Position numbers and translations under genes: made by a program. From positions 62,001 through 126,000 of the forward strand of contig CAKZPV010000034.1 in assembly GCA_937139405.1 (NCBI GenBank): a stretch of DNA of 64,000 nucleotides, given 5' to 3'. Position 1 is the stretch's first letter. Every line of letters begins with the position of its first letter. The DNA is from an uncultured Nitrospirota bacterium. GTDB lineage: Bacteria > Nitrospirota > Nitrospiria > Nitrospirales > UBA8639. The notes below the pieces were generated by a model that was given only the letters and a program-made list of their open reading frames with translations, searched no databases and had not been told where the DNA came from. This document shows, one piece after another, positions 53,254-61,697 of this stretch.

Positions 53254-53440
53254 GCCGGGTTTCGGCCCGGCAACCGAGGTCCTTTTGTTTCGGCAAAAGG
53301 ACCCAAAACCATTGACGCCCAGTTCGGGCAGATGGGATGGGACGGCCGCACAGAAGAGGAGCGGACCAACTCGCTACGCTCAAACACGGTCCGCCGAAGA
53401 CCAGGAGCGTCCGACCCAAGGGCCGAACAGCAGGCGTCGG
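53254..53440 (+). repeat. Dispersed three-hairpin element, copy 4
   Basis: The most regular copy: GCCGGGTTTCGGCCCGGC, then perfect 10-bp arms GGTCCTTTTG / CAAAAGGACC around TTTCGG, CCATTGACGCCCAGTTCGGG, a third stem GCGGACC / GGTCCGC enclosing AACTCGCTACGCTCAAACAC, and tail GAGCGTCCGACCCAAGGGCC ending GCAGGCGTCGG. Lies between the convergent SulP and HAMP-receptor genes. Short open frames on both strands here arise from the element and are not genes. Confidence 0.88.
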
Positions 53441-53620
53441 AGAACAGAATGGAAAGGCAGAACAACAAGAAATAATCTTTGGAAATTATTTGGAACGACT
53501 GTATCGTAGTATTTCAGCGCGATAACGCCACCCCTGGTGGGAGGGAAGTGATCTTGGAATTCCAACTGCAAAAGACATCGTACCTTGCGCGCATGCCTCC
53601 ATGTAATTTTTTGCAGGAAG

Positions 53621-54820
53621 TCAGTCGTTATCTTGTGACTTCTCTTTCTGCAATCGATCCAAAAGTTTGTTGAAACTTTGGCTCAGGGTGCCCAATTCAT
53701 TTCGGGAATGAACTGGGAGGCGTTTGTTTTTGTCATTTCCATGCGCCAGCTCATCTGCCAGTCTGCAAACATCTAGGATGGGTTCGCTGATTGAGCGAGT
53801 GATGTTTGCCCCCAACACGCCGCTGATCAGTACCGCCGTCACAAACAATGCCACTAACAGAACAATTAAAAAATGAGTGCTGCTGGAAATCGTCTCAACA
53901 TCATTTTCCAGCAATCGCTCCTGAACCGTAGTCATTTCATTTAAGAGTTCCTTGATTCGAAATCCTAAAGGGGCAGCCTCGGTTTTCACCCAATAATTAG
54001 CCCGGTTCCAATCTTCTCCAGACCGAATGCGGATAATTTCTTTCAGTAAAGGTTCGAACTGATAGAGTCCACCTTGCAGGGATTCAAAATTCTTCAACTG
54101 CTCTTTACTTAAGTTGTGTTCATTGTCCTTTAATGCTTCCATAGACGCAGCACTTTTTCCCCAGTTTTCCAGAGATTCCTTTTTAAATTCTTGTTTACCA
54201 GATAACAAAAACTCGTCAGCTCTTTCCAACGCCAGACTGGTTGTCGTCTCAATATTAGCGAGAATTTCTATCAGTCGCCTATTTTGGGGAGTAATTTTGC
54301 CTTTCATATTCTGCTTGATCATTTTAGAAACGGTGGCCACGATGGTTTTTTCCAAAGGTTCCGCTTGATCAAATAGAATTTTTTGTGCAGGAGAATTTTC
54401 CGGGGTTTGTGCCATATCTTCGATCTTCTGTTGGACCTTGTTAAAATCATCGATTTCTTTTTCGATGGTTTGTAACCGGGCCTTATTTTCAGGATCTGTC
54501 CAGTGGGGAGCAAGCTGATGCATCTGCTTCAGGGATGGGTTGATTTGTTCTGCCCAGGCAAGAGCTCGTTCTGTCTGGAATTTAGGATCTCCAAGGAGTA
54601 TCCACCCACGCAGCGAAGCCAGGGAATGGTTGATACCATTTAACATCATCAGACTGGCATGAGCCGTGGGAGTTCGAATATCGACAACCCTCTTCGTGAT
54701 TGTCTCCATCGTTTTTACTTGCTGAATGGTGAGCAATACCACTCCCATTAAAATAAGAGTCGTGACCCCAAAACCCAAGCCCACTTTCTTCCCTATCGTC
54801 ATATCCCTAAAATTAAACAT
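53621..54820 (-). CDS. Membrane receptor with four-helix ligand domain and HAMP, no output domain
   Basis: 399 residues. Membrane helix 1 (MTIGKKVGLGFGVTTLILMG, about 7-32), a periplasmic helical domain of about 280 residues of the 4HB_MCP type (TPTAHASLMMLNGINHSLAS at its start), membrane helix 2 (FLIVLLVALFVTAVLISGVL, about 320), then HAMP (ITRSISEPILDVCRLADELA, HSRNELGTLSQSFNKLL), ending at LQKEKSQDND. A chemoreceptor, kinase or GGDEF would normally follow; here the protein stops and the next 150 bp encode none. It may signal by partner binding, or be a truncated chemoreceptor. ATG at 54820 directly precedes the first helix (54844 is an alternative). Element copies 4 and 5 flank it. Confidence 0.82.
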   Translation of the reverse strand: MFNFRDMTIGKKVGLGFGVTTLILMGVVLLTIQQVKTMETITKRVVDIRTPTAHASLMMLNGINHSLASLRGWILLGDPKFQTERALAWAEQINPSLKQMHQLAPHWTDPENKARLQTIEKEIDDFNKVQQKIEDMAQTPENSPAQKILFDQAEPLEKTIVATVSKMIKQNMKGKITPQNRRLIEILANIETTTSLALERADEFLLSGKQEFKKESLENWGKSAASMEALKDNEHNLSKEQLKNFESLQGGLYQFEPLLKEIIRIRSGEDWNRANYWVKTEAAPLGFRIKELLNEMTTVQERLLENDVETISSSTHFLIVLLVALFVTAVLISGVLGANITRSISEPILDVCRLADELAHGNDKNKRLPVHSRNELGTLSQSFNKLLDRLQKEKSQDND

Positions 54821-54961
54821 CTCGACTCCCGAAAAATACCTCACCCTGAAAACCCGCGAATCTAACTTTTCATCAACTCTTACGCTGTAGCGAGGATGAG
54901 GAATTTATCAAATTGTTAAGTTATTATCATAGCAAAACTTGAAGTCTGTCCTAAAGCATTG

Positions 54962-55106
54962 GGGGACCTTGTTTGAATGGAGCGAGTTGGTGCACCTTCC
55001 TACTTCCCGCGTCCGCTTAATCTGATGAGGCCGAATTGGACGTCAATGGTTTTAGGTCCTCTGGCCCAAACAAAAGGACCTCATCGTAAGGGGACGAGAC
55101 CCCGTG
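54962..55106 (-). repeat. Dispersed three-hairpin element, copy 5 (truncated)
   Basis: On the - strand the first hairpin is GGGG-TCTCGT-CCCC, the second GGTCCTTTTG / CCAGAGGACC around TTTGGG, then AAACCATTGACGTCCAAT, a long variable spacer, and ACCAACTCGCTCCATTCAAA with a weak closing stem (ACC / GGT). The tail present in copies 1, 2, 4 and 6 is missing. Divergent gap between the HAMP receptor and sixA. Confidence 0.75.
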
Positions 55107-55170
55107 ACTATCATTTGTGGTATAAACAACGATTGTAAACTAAACATTCATTATCCTATAGAGCACCAAA

Positions 55171-55668
55171 ATGAAAACTCTGTATCTCGTTCGTCACGCC
55201 AAATCTTCCTGGAACAATGCCAATATGTCCGATCATGCCCGACCTCTCAACGATCGAGGGAAACGGGATGCGCCACACATGGGAGAACGATTGCGCGAGC
55301 GCACACCGCAGCCCTCAATTATTATCTCCAGCTCAGCCGTCAGAGCTGAAAGCACCGCAACCATTTTGGCCGAAGCAATCGACTATCCTATTGAAGACTT
55401 GAAAATTGATGAACGACTTTATGGGGCCGAATCAAACGATGTGCTTGTGATTATACGAGAATTAAATGATGCCATTGATTGCGCCATGTTCGTCGGTCAC
55501 AACCCCACGTTTACGCACGTGATTAATGCTCTGAGTGGGAGTCAGCTCGAAGAGGTTCCAACCTGCAGTATGGCTGTTTTGACGTTTCCAACCAATACAT
55601 GGTCAAAGATTAGCCAAACTCAGGGAGAGCTCCTGGATTTTGATTTCCCCAAAAAAGACATAGCCTAA
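55171..55668 (+). CDS. sixA: Phosphohistidine phosphatase SixA
   Basis: 165 residues. Histidine-phosphatase fold with the catalytic RHA motif at the start (LYLVRHAKSSWNNANMSDHA-RPLNDRG) and the second His in AMFVGHNPTFTHVINALSG. Conserved PSIIISSSAVRAESTATILA lies between. E. coli SixA removes phosphate from the histidine of ArcB and PTS proteins; the partner here is unknown, though the kinases at 25-30 kb are candidates. Cytosolic. The gene stands alone, enclosed by element copies 5 and 6. Confidence 0.92.
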   Translation: MKTLYLVRHAKSSWNNANMSDHARPLNDRGKRDAPHMGERLRERTPQPSIIISSSAVRAESTATILAEAIDYPIEDLKIDERLYGAESNDVLVIIRELNDAIDCAMFVGHNPTFTHVINALSGSQLEEVPTCSMAVLTFPTNTWSKISQTQGELLDFDFPKKDIA

Positions 55669-55732
55669 CGTGAATACGACGATCCCTTCTGAGCATCCAC
55701 ATTCCTCCCTCACGTTCTCTTCTTCTTCACTA

Positions 55733-55922
55733 CCGATGCCCCTGCTATCCGGCCCCAGGAATGGACGCTCTTATGAAACGGCGGGCCTTGTTTGAGCCAC
55801 GCGAGTTGGCCCGCGCTCATAGAATTCGCGTCCAACTCATGTAATGAGGCCGGATTGGGCATCAATGGTTTTGGGTCATTTTCCCGAAAGAAAAGGACCT
55901 CGGCCGCCGGGACGAAACCCGG
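55733..55922 (-). repeat. Dispersed three-hairpin element, copy 6
   Basis: On the - strand: CCGGGTTTCGTCCCGGC, then a second hairpin with GGTCCTTTTC / GAAAATGACC arms around TTTCGG. Here the pair next to the loop is C-G instead of G-C, a compensatory change. Then AAACCATTGATGCCCAATCC, a third stem GCGGGCC / GGCCCGC around AACTCGCGTGGCTCAAACAA, and the tail GAGCGTCCATTCCTGGGGCC running to 55733. Convergent gap between sixA and the ABC-2 permease. Confidence 0.83.
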
Positions 55923-56031
55923 AAAGTCATATTATTGAGAATCAGCTAGGAAATGGAAGAAGGGCTTGCAGGTAACTCACTCAACATGAGTGGCAAAAAA
56001 CGAAACACCGAGATCTTCAGGTTAGAGCCGG

Positions 56032-56823
56032 TTATTCACCCACACGTACGAGCATGCCCTTCTCTTTGCAGACGTTGAAGGTGTGATAAAACCAGGCCAC
56101 AATGGCCACTAAGAAGAACAGGTTCAAACCTGTGGCCCAGATGATATGCGTGACGGGCAAGATCCCATCAACTAGCACCGCACGCATCCCTTCAAAAATA
56201 TGCGCAGGCGGAACCATCCAGGCAATGGATTGAAGCCACGATGGGAGAACTTCAAGCGGATAGAACACACAAGAAATCGGCTGAAAGAGAAAGACCATCC
56301 CCCAGGCTAAAACTTCGGCTTGTTGGCCGAAACGCATAATAATAGAGGTCGTCAACACGCCGATAATCCAGCCCGAGAGCACCAAGTTCAAAATAAAGGG
56401 AAGCAGTGAGAATCCTATTTTCAACATATCATAGGAATAGAACACCCAGGCGAACACCATCATGAGACTGGCCACCGCCGTCACTTTCAAAATACTCATG
56501 ATCATGGTCGAGACTAAATATTCTCCAACCGTCAAGGGACTGGCAAAGAGATTCATGAGATTCCGAGACCACATTTCCTCAAGAAAGGAGACAGCCACTC
56601 CTTGTTGAGCGCGAAACAAGACATCCCATAAAATTAACGCGCCCAAGAAAAAGGCAACGGCTCCATGAAGGGAGACTCCCGCATCCTTCAAATACATGGT
56701 GATGAATCCCCACACGACCAGATCTAAAAATGGCCAATAGAAAATCTCTAACATGCGCGCAAAGCTACGCTGATAGAGATATAAATGGCGAGAGAGGAGT
56801 CCTCCAATTCGTCCGACGTTCAT
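56032..56823 (-). CDS. ABC-2 type transporter permease
   Basis: 263 residues with six membrane segments. This is the membrane half of an ABC exporter of the NatB/DrrB/NodJ kind: the N-terminal FARMLEIFYWPFLDLVVWGF, central LFRAQQGVAVSFLEEMWSRN-LMNLFASPLTVGEYL (the hallmark 'E...R-N...L-L-x-S-P' loop of ABC-2 exporters), and FLFQPISCVFYPLEVLPSWL near the C-terminus. Its start overlaps the ATPase stop by 4 bp (ATGA), so both are made together. The substrate is unknown; position after the cytochrome and cofactor genes hints at an envelope or cofactor-related export role. Last gene of the leftward operon. Confidence 0.88.
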   Translation of the reverse strand: MNVGRIGGLLSRHLYLYQRSFARMLEIFYWPFLDLVVWGFITMYLKDAGVSLHGAVAFFLGALILWDVLFRAQQGVAVSFLEEMWSRNLMNLFASPLTVGEYLVSTMIMSILKVTAVASLMMVFAWVFYSYDMLKIGFSLLPFILNLVLSGWIIGVLTTSIIMRFGQQAEVLAWGMVFLFQPISCVFYPLEVLPSWLQSIAWMVPPAHIFEGMRAVLVDGILPVTHIIWATGLNLFFLVAIVAWFYHTFNVCKEKGMLVRVGE

Positions 56824-57557
56824 TGTGCTTTGGGTTCCCTGGCTAATTTCAGAAAGACTTCTTCTAAATCCCGTTGTGCATATCGTTGGACAATTTGGTC
56901 TGCCGTCCCTTCGGCAACAATTTGACCATGTTGCAGAAAGATAATGCGATTCGACATCTCTTCCATTTCACGCATGTTATGGGAGGTATACAGAATGCTT
57001 AACCCGGCATTCCGTTGGTATTCTTTTAAAAAAGCCTTAATTTTATCGACAATGTCCGGGTCTAAGCTCGCTGTGGGTTCGTCTAAAAAAAGGACTTTGG
57101 GCTCGGTCATCAACGCCTTGGCTAACGTGAGCCGGGACATCTGTCCTGATGACAATTTTCGGGTGAGTCTGGTGCGAATGTCCTCCATCTCTAATTTTTC
57201 AATAATGCTATCCACCTGCTGTTGCATGTTTTTGACGCTATATAGCCGAGCCACGACCTTGAGATTTTCCTCGACTGTCAGGGAAAACGGCATCGAAATA
57301 TACGTGGACGAAAAATTGACTTGTTGAAGAATCGTTTCGCGATGTTGAGCCAGATCGAGCCCAAACATGTGAATGGTGCCTGAGCTGGGAGTGATGAGCC
57401 CCAGCAACATATGAATGGTGGTCGTTTTTCCAGCACCATTGGGCCCCAACAACCCTAAGATTTCCCCTTTATGAATATCAAAGGAAATATTATCGACCGC
57501 GGTAAAGTCGCCAAAGCGCTTGGTCAGATTTCGAACTTGGACAATAGGGTTAGACAT
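56820..57557 (-). CDS. ABC transporter ATP-binding protein
   Basis: 245 residues. Walker A LGLLGPNGAGKTTTIHMLLG (about 34-53), Q-loop near VNFSSTYISMPFSLTVEENL, signature KLSSGQMSRLTLAKALM, Walker B VLFLDEPTASLDPDIV and H-loop LYTSHNMREMEEMSNRIIFL. Short C-terminal region. The sequence type matches ATPases of ABC-2 exporters. It works with the permease whose gene overlaps its end. The upstream gene is the multihaem cytochrome (17 bp away), so it is transcribed with the cofactor operon. Confidence 0.93.
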   Translation of the reverse strand: MSNPIVQVRNLTKRFGDFTAVDNISFDIHKGEILGLLGPNGAGKTTTIHMLLGLITPSSGTIHMFGLDLAQHRETILQQVNFSSTYISMPFSLTVEENLKVVARLYSVKNMQQQVDSIIEKLEMEDIRTRLTRKLSSGQMSRLTLAKALMTEPKVLFLDEPTASLDPDIVDKIKAFLKEYQRNAGLSILYTSHNMREMEEMSNRIIFLQHGQIVAEGTADQIVQRYAQRDLEEVFLKLAREPKAQ

Positions 57558-57574
57558 GAAAACGGAGGACCTTC

Positions 57575-58273
57575 TTAAAATAAAAATCCACCGATTTTAT
57601 CTGGCAGGTGACAGGTTTCACAGCGGTCACTCAGGATTTTTCCCTCATGAGTCTGTTTGCCATCGTGGCAGCGCATGCAATCGGCCATGGTGGTTTTCCA
57701 CAACAATGAATCCTCTGGAAGATTGGGCGGATGGGGTTGATCATCAAGTTTCACATGTCCACGGGGAATGACAATGGGGTAGTCCTTAATCGGTGCCCCA
57801 TGCACGACACGAGAATGGCACGTTGTACAGCCTTCTCCCTGAGCACGTTTATCAAACGCTTGCATGTGTTGCCGATGGTCCATGATCAATCCGACTTCTT
57901 TCACCGGTGGCGGTAAATCTCGGCTTGGCACTTCATTGACTCGAAGGATGGCACGATGACAGCCAAGACAGACGGAAGTCGACACGTGGGATTGAAGATT
58001 ATGTGGTTCGGTTGGTGATCCAAAAAACGTAATGGCCACGTCTTCTAACCCTGCCAATACTTTATCTTCAATAAACCCAGAAATTCCAGGCCTCACATGA
58101 CAATCCACACAGGTCACGTCCTTATGGCTCGAACGTGTCCAGGAATCATAGGCAGGTTTAATGGTATGACAGCTCGCACAGAAGGTGGGCTGATTGGTGA
58201 GGGGAATGGCTGCCGCCCCTCCTAAGGCCAGCACAACAAGCGTGGCCATGATAAGGGTCAGACTTTTACCCAT
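57575..58273 (-). CDS. Membrane-anchored six-haem cytochrome c (NapC/NirT-like)
   Basis: 232 residues. One N-terminal membrane helix (LTLIMATLVVLALGGAAAIP) anchors a periplasmic domain with six CxxCH haem motifs in order: CASCH, CVDCH, CLGCH, CTTCH, CMRCH, CETCH. The first half (QPTFCASCHTIKPAYDSWTR, SSHKDVTCVDCHVRPGISGF) is typical of the NapC/NirT family of quinol-oxidising electron distributors. Canonical NapC has four haems, so this is an expanded form. It likely moves electrons between the quinone pool and a periplasmic enzyme. It lies between mobB (5 bp) and the ABC ATPase (17 bp), so it is co-transcribed with molybdenum-cofactor genes, which suggests a molybdoenzyme partner. Confidence 0.88.
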   Translation of the reverse strand: MGKSLTLIMATLVVLALGGAAAIPLTNQPTFCASCHTIKPAYDSWTRSSHKDVTCVDCHVRPGISGFIEDKVLAGLEDVAITFFGSPTEPHNLQSHVSTSVCLGCHRAILRVNEVPSRDLPPPVKEVGLIMDHRQHMQAFDKRAQGEGCTTCHSRVVHGAPIKDYPIVIPRGHVKLDDQPHPPNLPEDSLLWKTTMADCMRCHDGKQTHEGKILSDRCETCHLPDKIGGFLF

Positions 58274-58278
58274 GAGCT

Positions 58279-58782
58279 TTACAAATCTGTTTGACGTGGG
58301 AACTTGGTGGTAATGACCTTGGCCAACCCTTGGACATCATCTCGATCAAACCAGGGTACATCGACCTCGATGGGTTTGATCGAAGCGACGGCAATTAACC
58401 CTTCGAGAGAGACATCCACTTCTCGAAGTTCCTCTCGCACCACAATCACTTTCGGGAGCCCCTGGCTTTTCCAGCCTTCAGCAATAATTAAATCTATATC
58501 GCTGTTGATGTAACGATCACGAATGTTCTCAACCGGGAGCTCTTCAGACACATCGGTAAACATCGCCAAGCTACTTTTGGATAATACGACCACTTGGCTC
58601 GCCCCTGCCCGTTTATGGCGCCAACTATCCTTGCCTTCGGTATCAAGATCAAATCCATGTCCCGCATGTTTGATCGTGGCCACTCGATAGCCTTCTCCTG
58701 TTAATTCTAGGATTAATCGTTCGATGAGAGTGGTTTTTCCGCTGTTGGAGCGGCCCACAAAACACACAATAGGGGGTACCAT
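58279..58782 (-). CDS. mobB: Molybdopterin-guanine dinucleotide biosynthesis adaptor MobB
   Basis: 167 residues. P-loop GTPase of the MobB family: PPIVCFVGRSNSGKTTLIER (Walker A at residues 9-17), RVATIKHAGHGFDLDTEGKD followed by SWRHKRAGASQVVVLSKS, and LIIAEGWKSQGLPKVIVVRE, all characteristic. MobB helps MobA attach GMP to molybdopterin or deliver the cofactor to enzymes of the DMSO-reductase type. No mobA is in the window. It starts 72 bp after moeA and ends 5 bp before the cytochrome gene on the same strand. Confidence 0.93.
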   Translation of the reverse strand: MVPPIVCFVGRSNSGKTTLIERLILELTGEGYRVATIKHAGHGFDLDTEGKDSWRHKRAGASQVVVLSKSSLAMFTDVSEELPVENIRDRYINSDIDLIIAEGWKSQGLPKVIVVREELREVDVSLEGLIAVASIKPIEVDVPWFDRDDVQGLAKVITTKFPRQTDL

Positions 58783-58854
58783 GTTGAAACCTGCATATTC
58801 TTGAATAAATTTGAGGAATGATCAATGCTTATCGAAACACATGAATGAAATCGG

Positions 58855-60081
58855 CTAAAAATTTCTGGATAATAGTTGCACAGTGACCACGTCGCCTGGT
58901 TCCAGGCTCTCGACGTCTTCAGGTACATCAATAAATCCGTTGGCTTTGACCATCGAGGTCAAAATACCCGATCCCTGTTTACCCGTGGTCCGGACAACCA
59001 AGGCTTCATTTTCATACGAGAGCACACCGCGAAGAAGATGCCGACGATCCGTCTGTTTCGAAAATTTCTCCTGGAATGTCGCTTTGACCATTGGACGTTC
59101 CCAGGTTCTATGACCTCCGAGTTTCCTCATAGCCGGTCGAACTAACTGGTCAAAGGTCACCATGGAAGACACTGGATTTCCAGGCAATCCAAATGCCAAT
59201 TTTCCTTGAATTTTTCCAAAGGCCACAGGCTGCCCAGGCCGAATGGCTAATTTCCAAAAATTCATATCTGCCCCAAGCTCTGCAAATACGGGCTTGGTGA
59301 AATCATAATCTCCCATCGAGACGCCACCGGATAACACAAGAATATCGCAAGTCCCCCCTTGCCGAATCTTGTCTTTCAATGAATCCGGATTATCTTTTGC
59401 AATGCCCAATAAGACCGGAATACCTCCGGCTTCTTGCACACCAGCGGCAATACCATAGCTATTGGAGTTGACAATTTTATTCTCATCGAATGACTCATCA
59501 AGATCAGCCAACTCGTCTCCAGTGGACAGAATCCCCACGCGTGGTCGTTGATGAACGAGCACAAAAGATTTTGCCAAAATGGCCAACATGCCAATCTCTC
59601 CGGACCGCAGTTGCGTGCCTTTGGCAATAATACAATCTCCTTCTCGAACATCATCTCCTTTTGGTCGAATATTTGCCCCTTGTCCATATTCAGCCATCAT
59701 GATTCGAACCGACGTTTCAGTATGTTCGGTATATTCAACACGCACGACCGTATCCGCCCCAGCCGGCATAGGTGCTCCCGTCATGATGCGAATAGCTTCC
59801 CCAGGTCCGACAGATTTTGTGGCGACGGCGCCAGCGGCTACGTCTTCGACAATTTTTAATTCAGGAATTTTGGCAATGGCATGTTCAGAATGAATATCGG
59901 CCCACCGAACGGCAAACCCATCCATTGCTGAATTATCCCAAGGAGGATTTGCACGTGGGGCAATAATATCTTCTCCCAACACGCGGCCTAACGCATCAAG
60001 CAACCCAACTTTTTCACAACCCAATTGACTGGTCGCCTCTAGCACAATGTGCTGCGCGGTAATTAACGACGTTAAAGACAT
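58855..60081 (-). CDS. moeA: Molybdopterin molybdenumtransferase MoeA
   Basis: 408 residues, full length. It inserts molybdate into adenylylated molybdopterin. Domain I/II: ANPPWDNSAMDGFAVRWADI (the 'P..d.SamDGyA' hallmark), RIMTGAPMPAGADTVVRVEY and GADMNFWKLAIRPGQPVAFG. The catalytic domain III has VGILSTGDELADLDESFDEN, ILVLSGGVSMGDYDFTKPVF and FGLPGNPVSSMVTFDQLVRP. The C-terminal domain IV is complete. It lies between the mrp/NBP35 gene (56 bp) and mobB (72 bp) on the same strand. Confidence 0.96.
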   Translation of the reverse strand: MSLTSLITAQHIVLEATSQLGCEKVGLLDALGRVLGEDIIAPRANPPWDNSAMDGFAVRWADIHSEHAIAKIPELKIVEDVAAGAVATKSVGPGEAIRIMTGAPMPAGADTVVRVEYTEHTETSVRIMMAEYGQGANIRPKGDDVREGDCIIAKGTQLRSGEIGMLAILAKSFVLVHQRPRVGILSTGDELADLDESFDENKIVNSNSYGIAAGVQEAGGIPVLLGIAKDNPDSLKDKIRQGGTCDILVLSGGVSMGDYDFTKPVFAELGADMNFWKLAIRPGQPVAFGKIQGKLAFGLPGNPVSSMVTFDQLVRPAMRKLGGHRTWERPMVKATFQEKFSKQTDRRHLLRGVLSYENEALVVRTTGKQGSGILTSMVKANGFIDVPEDVESLEPGDVVTVQLLSRNF

Positions 60082-60137
60082 GATATGCCTACATTCCTAA
60101 AGACCATGGAAACTCAATATGTGACGTGGCTGAACAA

Positions 60138-61103
60138 TTATGGCTTTTTAAATGGCGCCGGACGTGCTGAGACGTTGACCAAGGAACCTTTCTTTTTGCA
60201 GAACTCTTCGATTTTATTTGCCGCGCCATGAATCGCATCTGCCGTCGGCAGATCAGAATGAAATAGGGCATACGGTTCCCCTCGGTCACATTGCAACACC
60301 ATTTCTGGATCAAGTGGCACTCGCCCAAGGAACGGCACATTCATATCGGCCGCGGAGGCTTCTCCCCCACCTCTCCGAAACACTTCAATTTCCTTATGAC
60401 AATGCGGGCAATCCATACCGCTCATGTTTTCGATAATGCCAATAATCGGCAATTCACTATCTCTGACAAAGGTAACGGACTTTCGAGCATCTAATAACGA
60501 CACTTCCTGGGGAGTCGAGATAATCACGCAACCGGTGACATCGCCAATCAAGTCCATCGTCGTGACGGATTCATTCCCAGTACCCGGAGGCAAATCAATG
60601 AATAAATAATTGAGATCTTGCCATTCAACTCCGCCCAACAATTGATTGATAAATTCAAACTTATACGCATCGCGCCAGATAATAGGATCATCAGAATTCT
60701 GTAAAAGAAAGGACATCGACGCAATTTTCAGATTATACACTTGATGAGGAATGATTCCTCCACCAGTACTAATTTTGAGCTTTTCCCCCTCGACGCCCAT
60801 CATTTTAGGAATGTTAGGACCATGGATATCCATGTCACACACCCCCACCTCATATCCCTTCAAGGCTAAACTAATCGCTAAGTTCGTCGTCATGGTGCTC
60901 TTTCCAACGCCACCTTTGTTACTCATGACGAGAATTTTATGTTCAATCCGTTCCATTCGTTTGTTCACGAGCCATCGGCTATGGCCTTCTCGATCTTTCT
61001 GACAGGTTTCGGTTTCGTCACAAATTGCACAGGCCCACATATAGGTACAGACATCGCCACTTGACGAGGGCGACGGTTGCACCATTTTCAGTTCGCTTGC
61101 CAT
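60138..61103 (-). CDS. mrp: Mrp/NBP35-family P-loop ATPase (Fe-S cluster carrier)
   Basis: 321 residues. The N-terminal extension has cysteines CTYMWACAICDETETC (about 19-34), as in NBP35-type proteins that bind a 4Fe-4S cluster. The deviant Walker A is MSNKGGVGKSTMTTNLAIS (about 59-77), followed by VGVCDMDIHGPNIPKMMGVE, YLFIDLPPGTGNESVTTMDL and the bridging cluster motif CPHC in SGMDCPHCHKEIEVFRRGGG. It carries and transfers Fe-S clusters to apoproteins in the cytosol. Its place between mogA and moeA suggests delivery of clusters to a molybdoenzyme or to cofactor-synthesis enzymes. Confidence 0.93.
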   Translation of the reverse strand: MASELKMVQPSPSSSGDVCTYMWACAICDETETCQKDREGHSRWLVNKRMERIEHKILVMSNKGGVGKSTMTTNLAISLALKGYEVGVCDMDIHGPNIPKMMGVEGEKLKISTGGGIIPHQVYNLKIASMSFLLQNSDDPIIWRDAYKFEFINQLLGGVEWQDLNYLFIDLPPGTGNESVTTMDLIGDVTGCVIISTPQEVSLLDARKSVTFVRDSELPIIGIIENMSGMDCPHCHKEIEVFRRGGGEASAADMNVPFLGRVPLDPEMVLQCDRGEPYALFHSDLPTADAIHGAANKIEEFCKKKGSLVNVSARPAPFKKP

Positions 61104-61170
61104 TTATTCTCTTCCTCCAAAATAAAGCCAATAAAATTTCATGATCTCAGACGACCTATTCATGCTTTGT

Positions 61171-61662
61171 TCATATCACGCTGTTCTTTTCTTCGACATA
61201 CCCTATCTTTTGAACGATATGATCAAGAAGAGGTAAGACAACCTCACAATTGTCTTTGATGCCCTTTGCACTACCAGGCAAATTAATAATGACAGTCTTG
61301 TCCTTAATGCCGACAATCCCTCGAGAAAGCATCGCCGTGCGAATTTTTTTGAGACTTTCCGCACGCATGGCTTCTGCTATCCCGGGTATTTCCTTATCAA
61401 TGACTTCCTTGGTCGCCTCAGGGACCCAATCGGTTGGTCGTACTCCCGTTCCACCAAGAGTCAGCACAACGGGTGAAGTCCCTTCCTGACAATGTGCCCT
61501 CAGGCGTTGAACGATCACATCGCGCTGATCAGAGAGAACTTCATAGGATAAGAGAGTCATTTGGTAGTTCGTCAAGGTATCTTCTAAGATTTTTCGACAA
61601 CCATCTGGTTCTTGGCCTGAAAACACTTTCTGACTAATCATCAGAGCAGCCACACCGATCAC
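61171..61662 (-). CDS. mogA: Molybdopterin adenylyltransferase MogA-type
   Basis: 163 residues. MogA/MoaB fold: MIGVAALMISQKVFSGQEPD (start strand), LLSYEVLSDQRDVIVQRLRA, VVLTLGGTGVRPTDWVPEAT (GGTG loop), GIVGIKDKTVIINLPGSAKG near the end. It activates molybdopterin with AMP before MoeA inserts molybdenum. Being in the operon with moeA and mobB, it is the likely housekeeping MogA, in contrast to the MoaB-type protein at 5501-6055. 67 bp separate it from mrp and 35 bp from tatC. Confidence 0.9.
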   Translation of the reverse strand: MIGVAALMISQKVFSGQEPDGCRKILEDTLTNYQMTLLSYEVLSDQRDVIVQRLRAHCQEGTSPVVLTLGGTGVRPTDWVPEATKEVIDKEIPGIAEAMRAESLKKIRTAMLSRGIVGIKDKTVIINLPGSAKGIKDNCEVVLPLLDHIVQKIGYVEEKNSVI

Positions 61663-61697
61663 GCCATATCACCATTTTCTCTTTGCCACATCTACCG

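Noticed and set aside
53219-53525. Short open frames (both strands) such as the one reading FVSAKGPKTIDAQ
   Set aside because: They lie wholly inside the dispersed element, and similar text appears at every copy; the conserved unit is the hairpin structure, not a protein.
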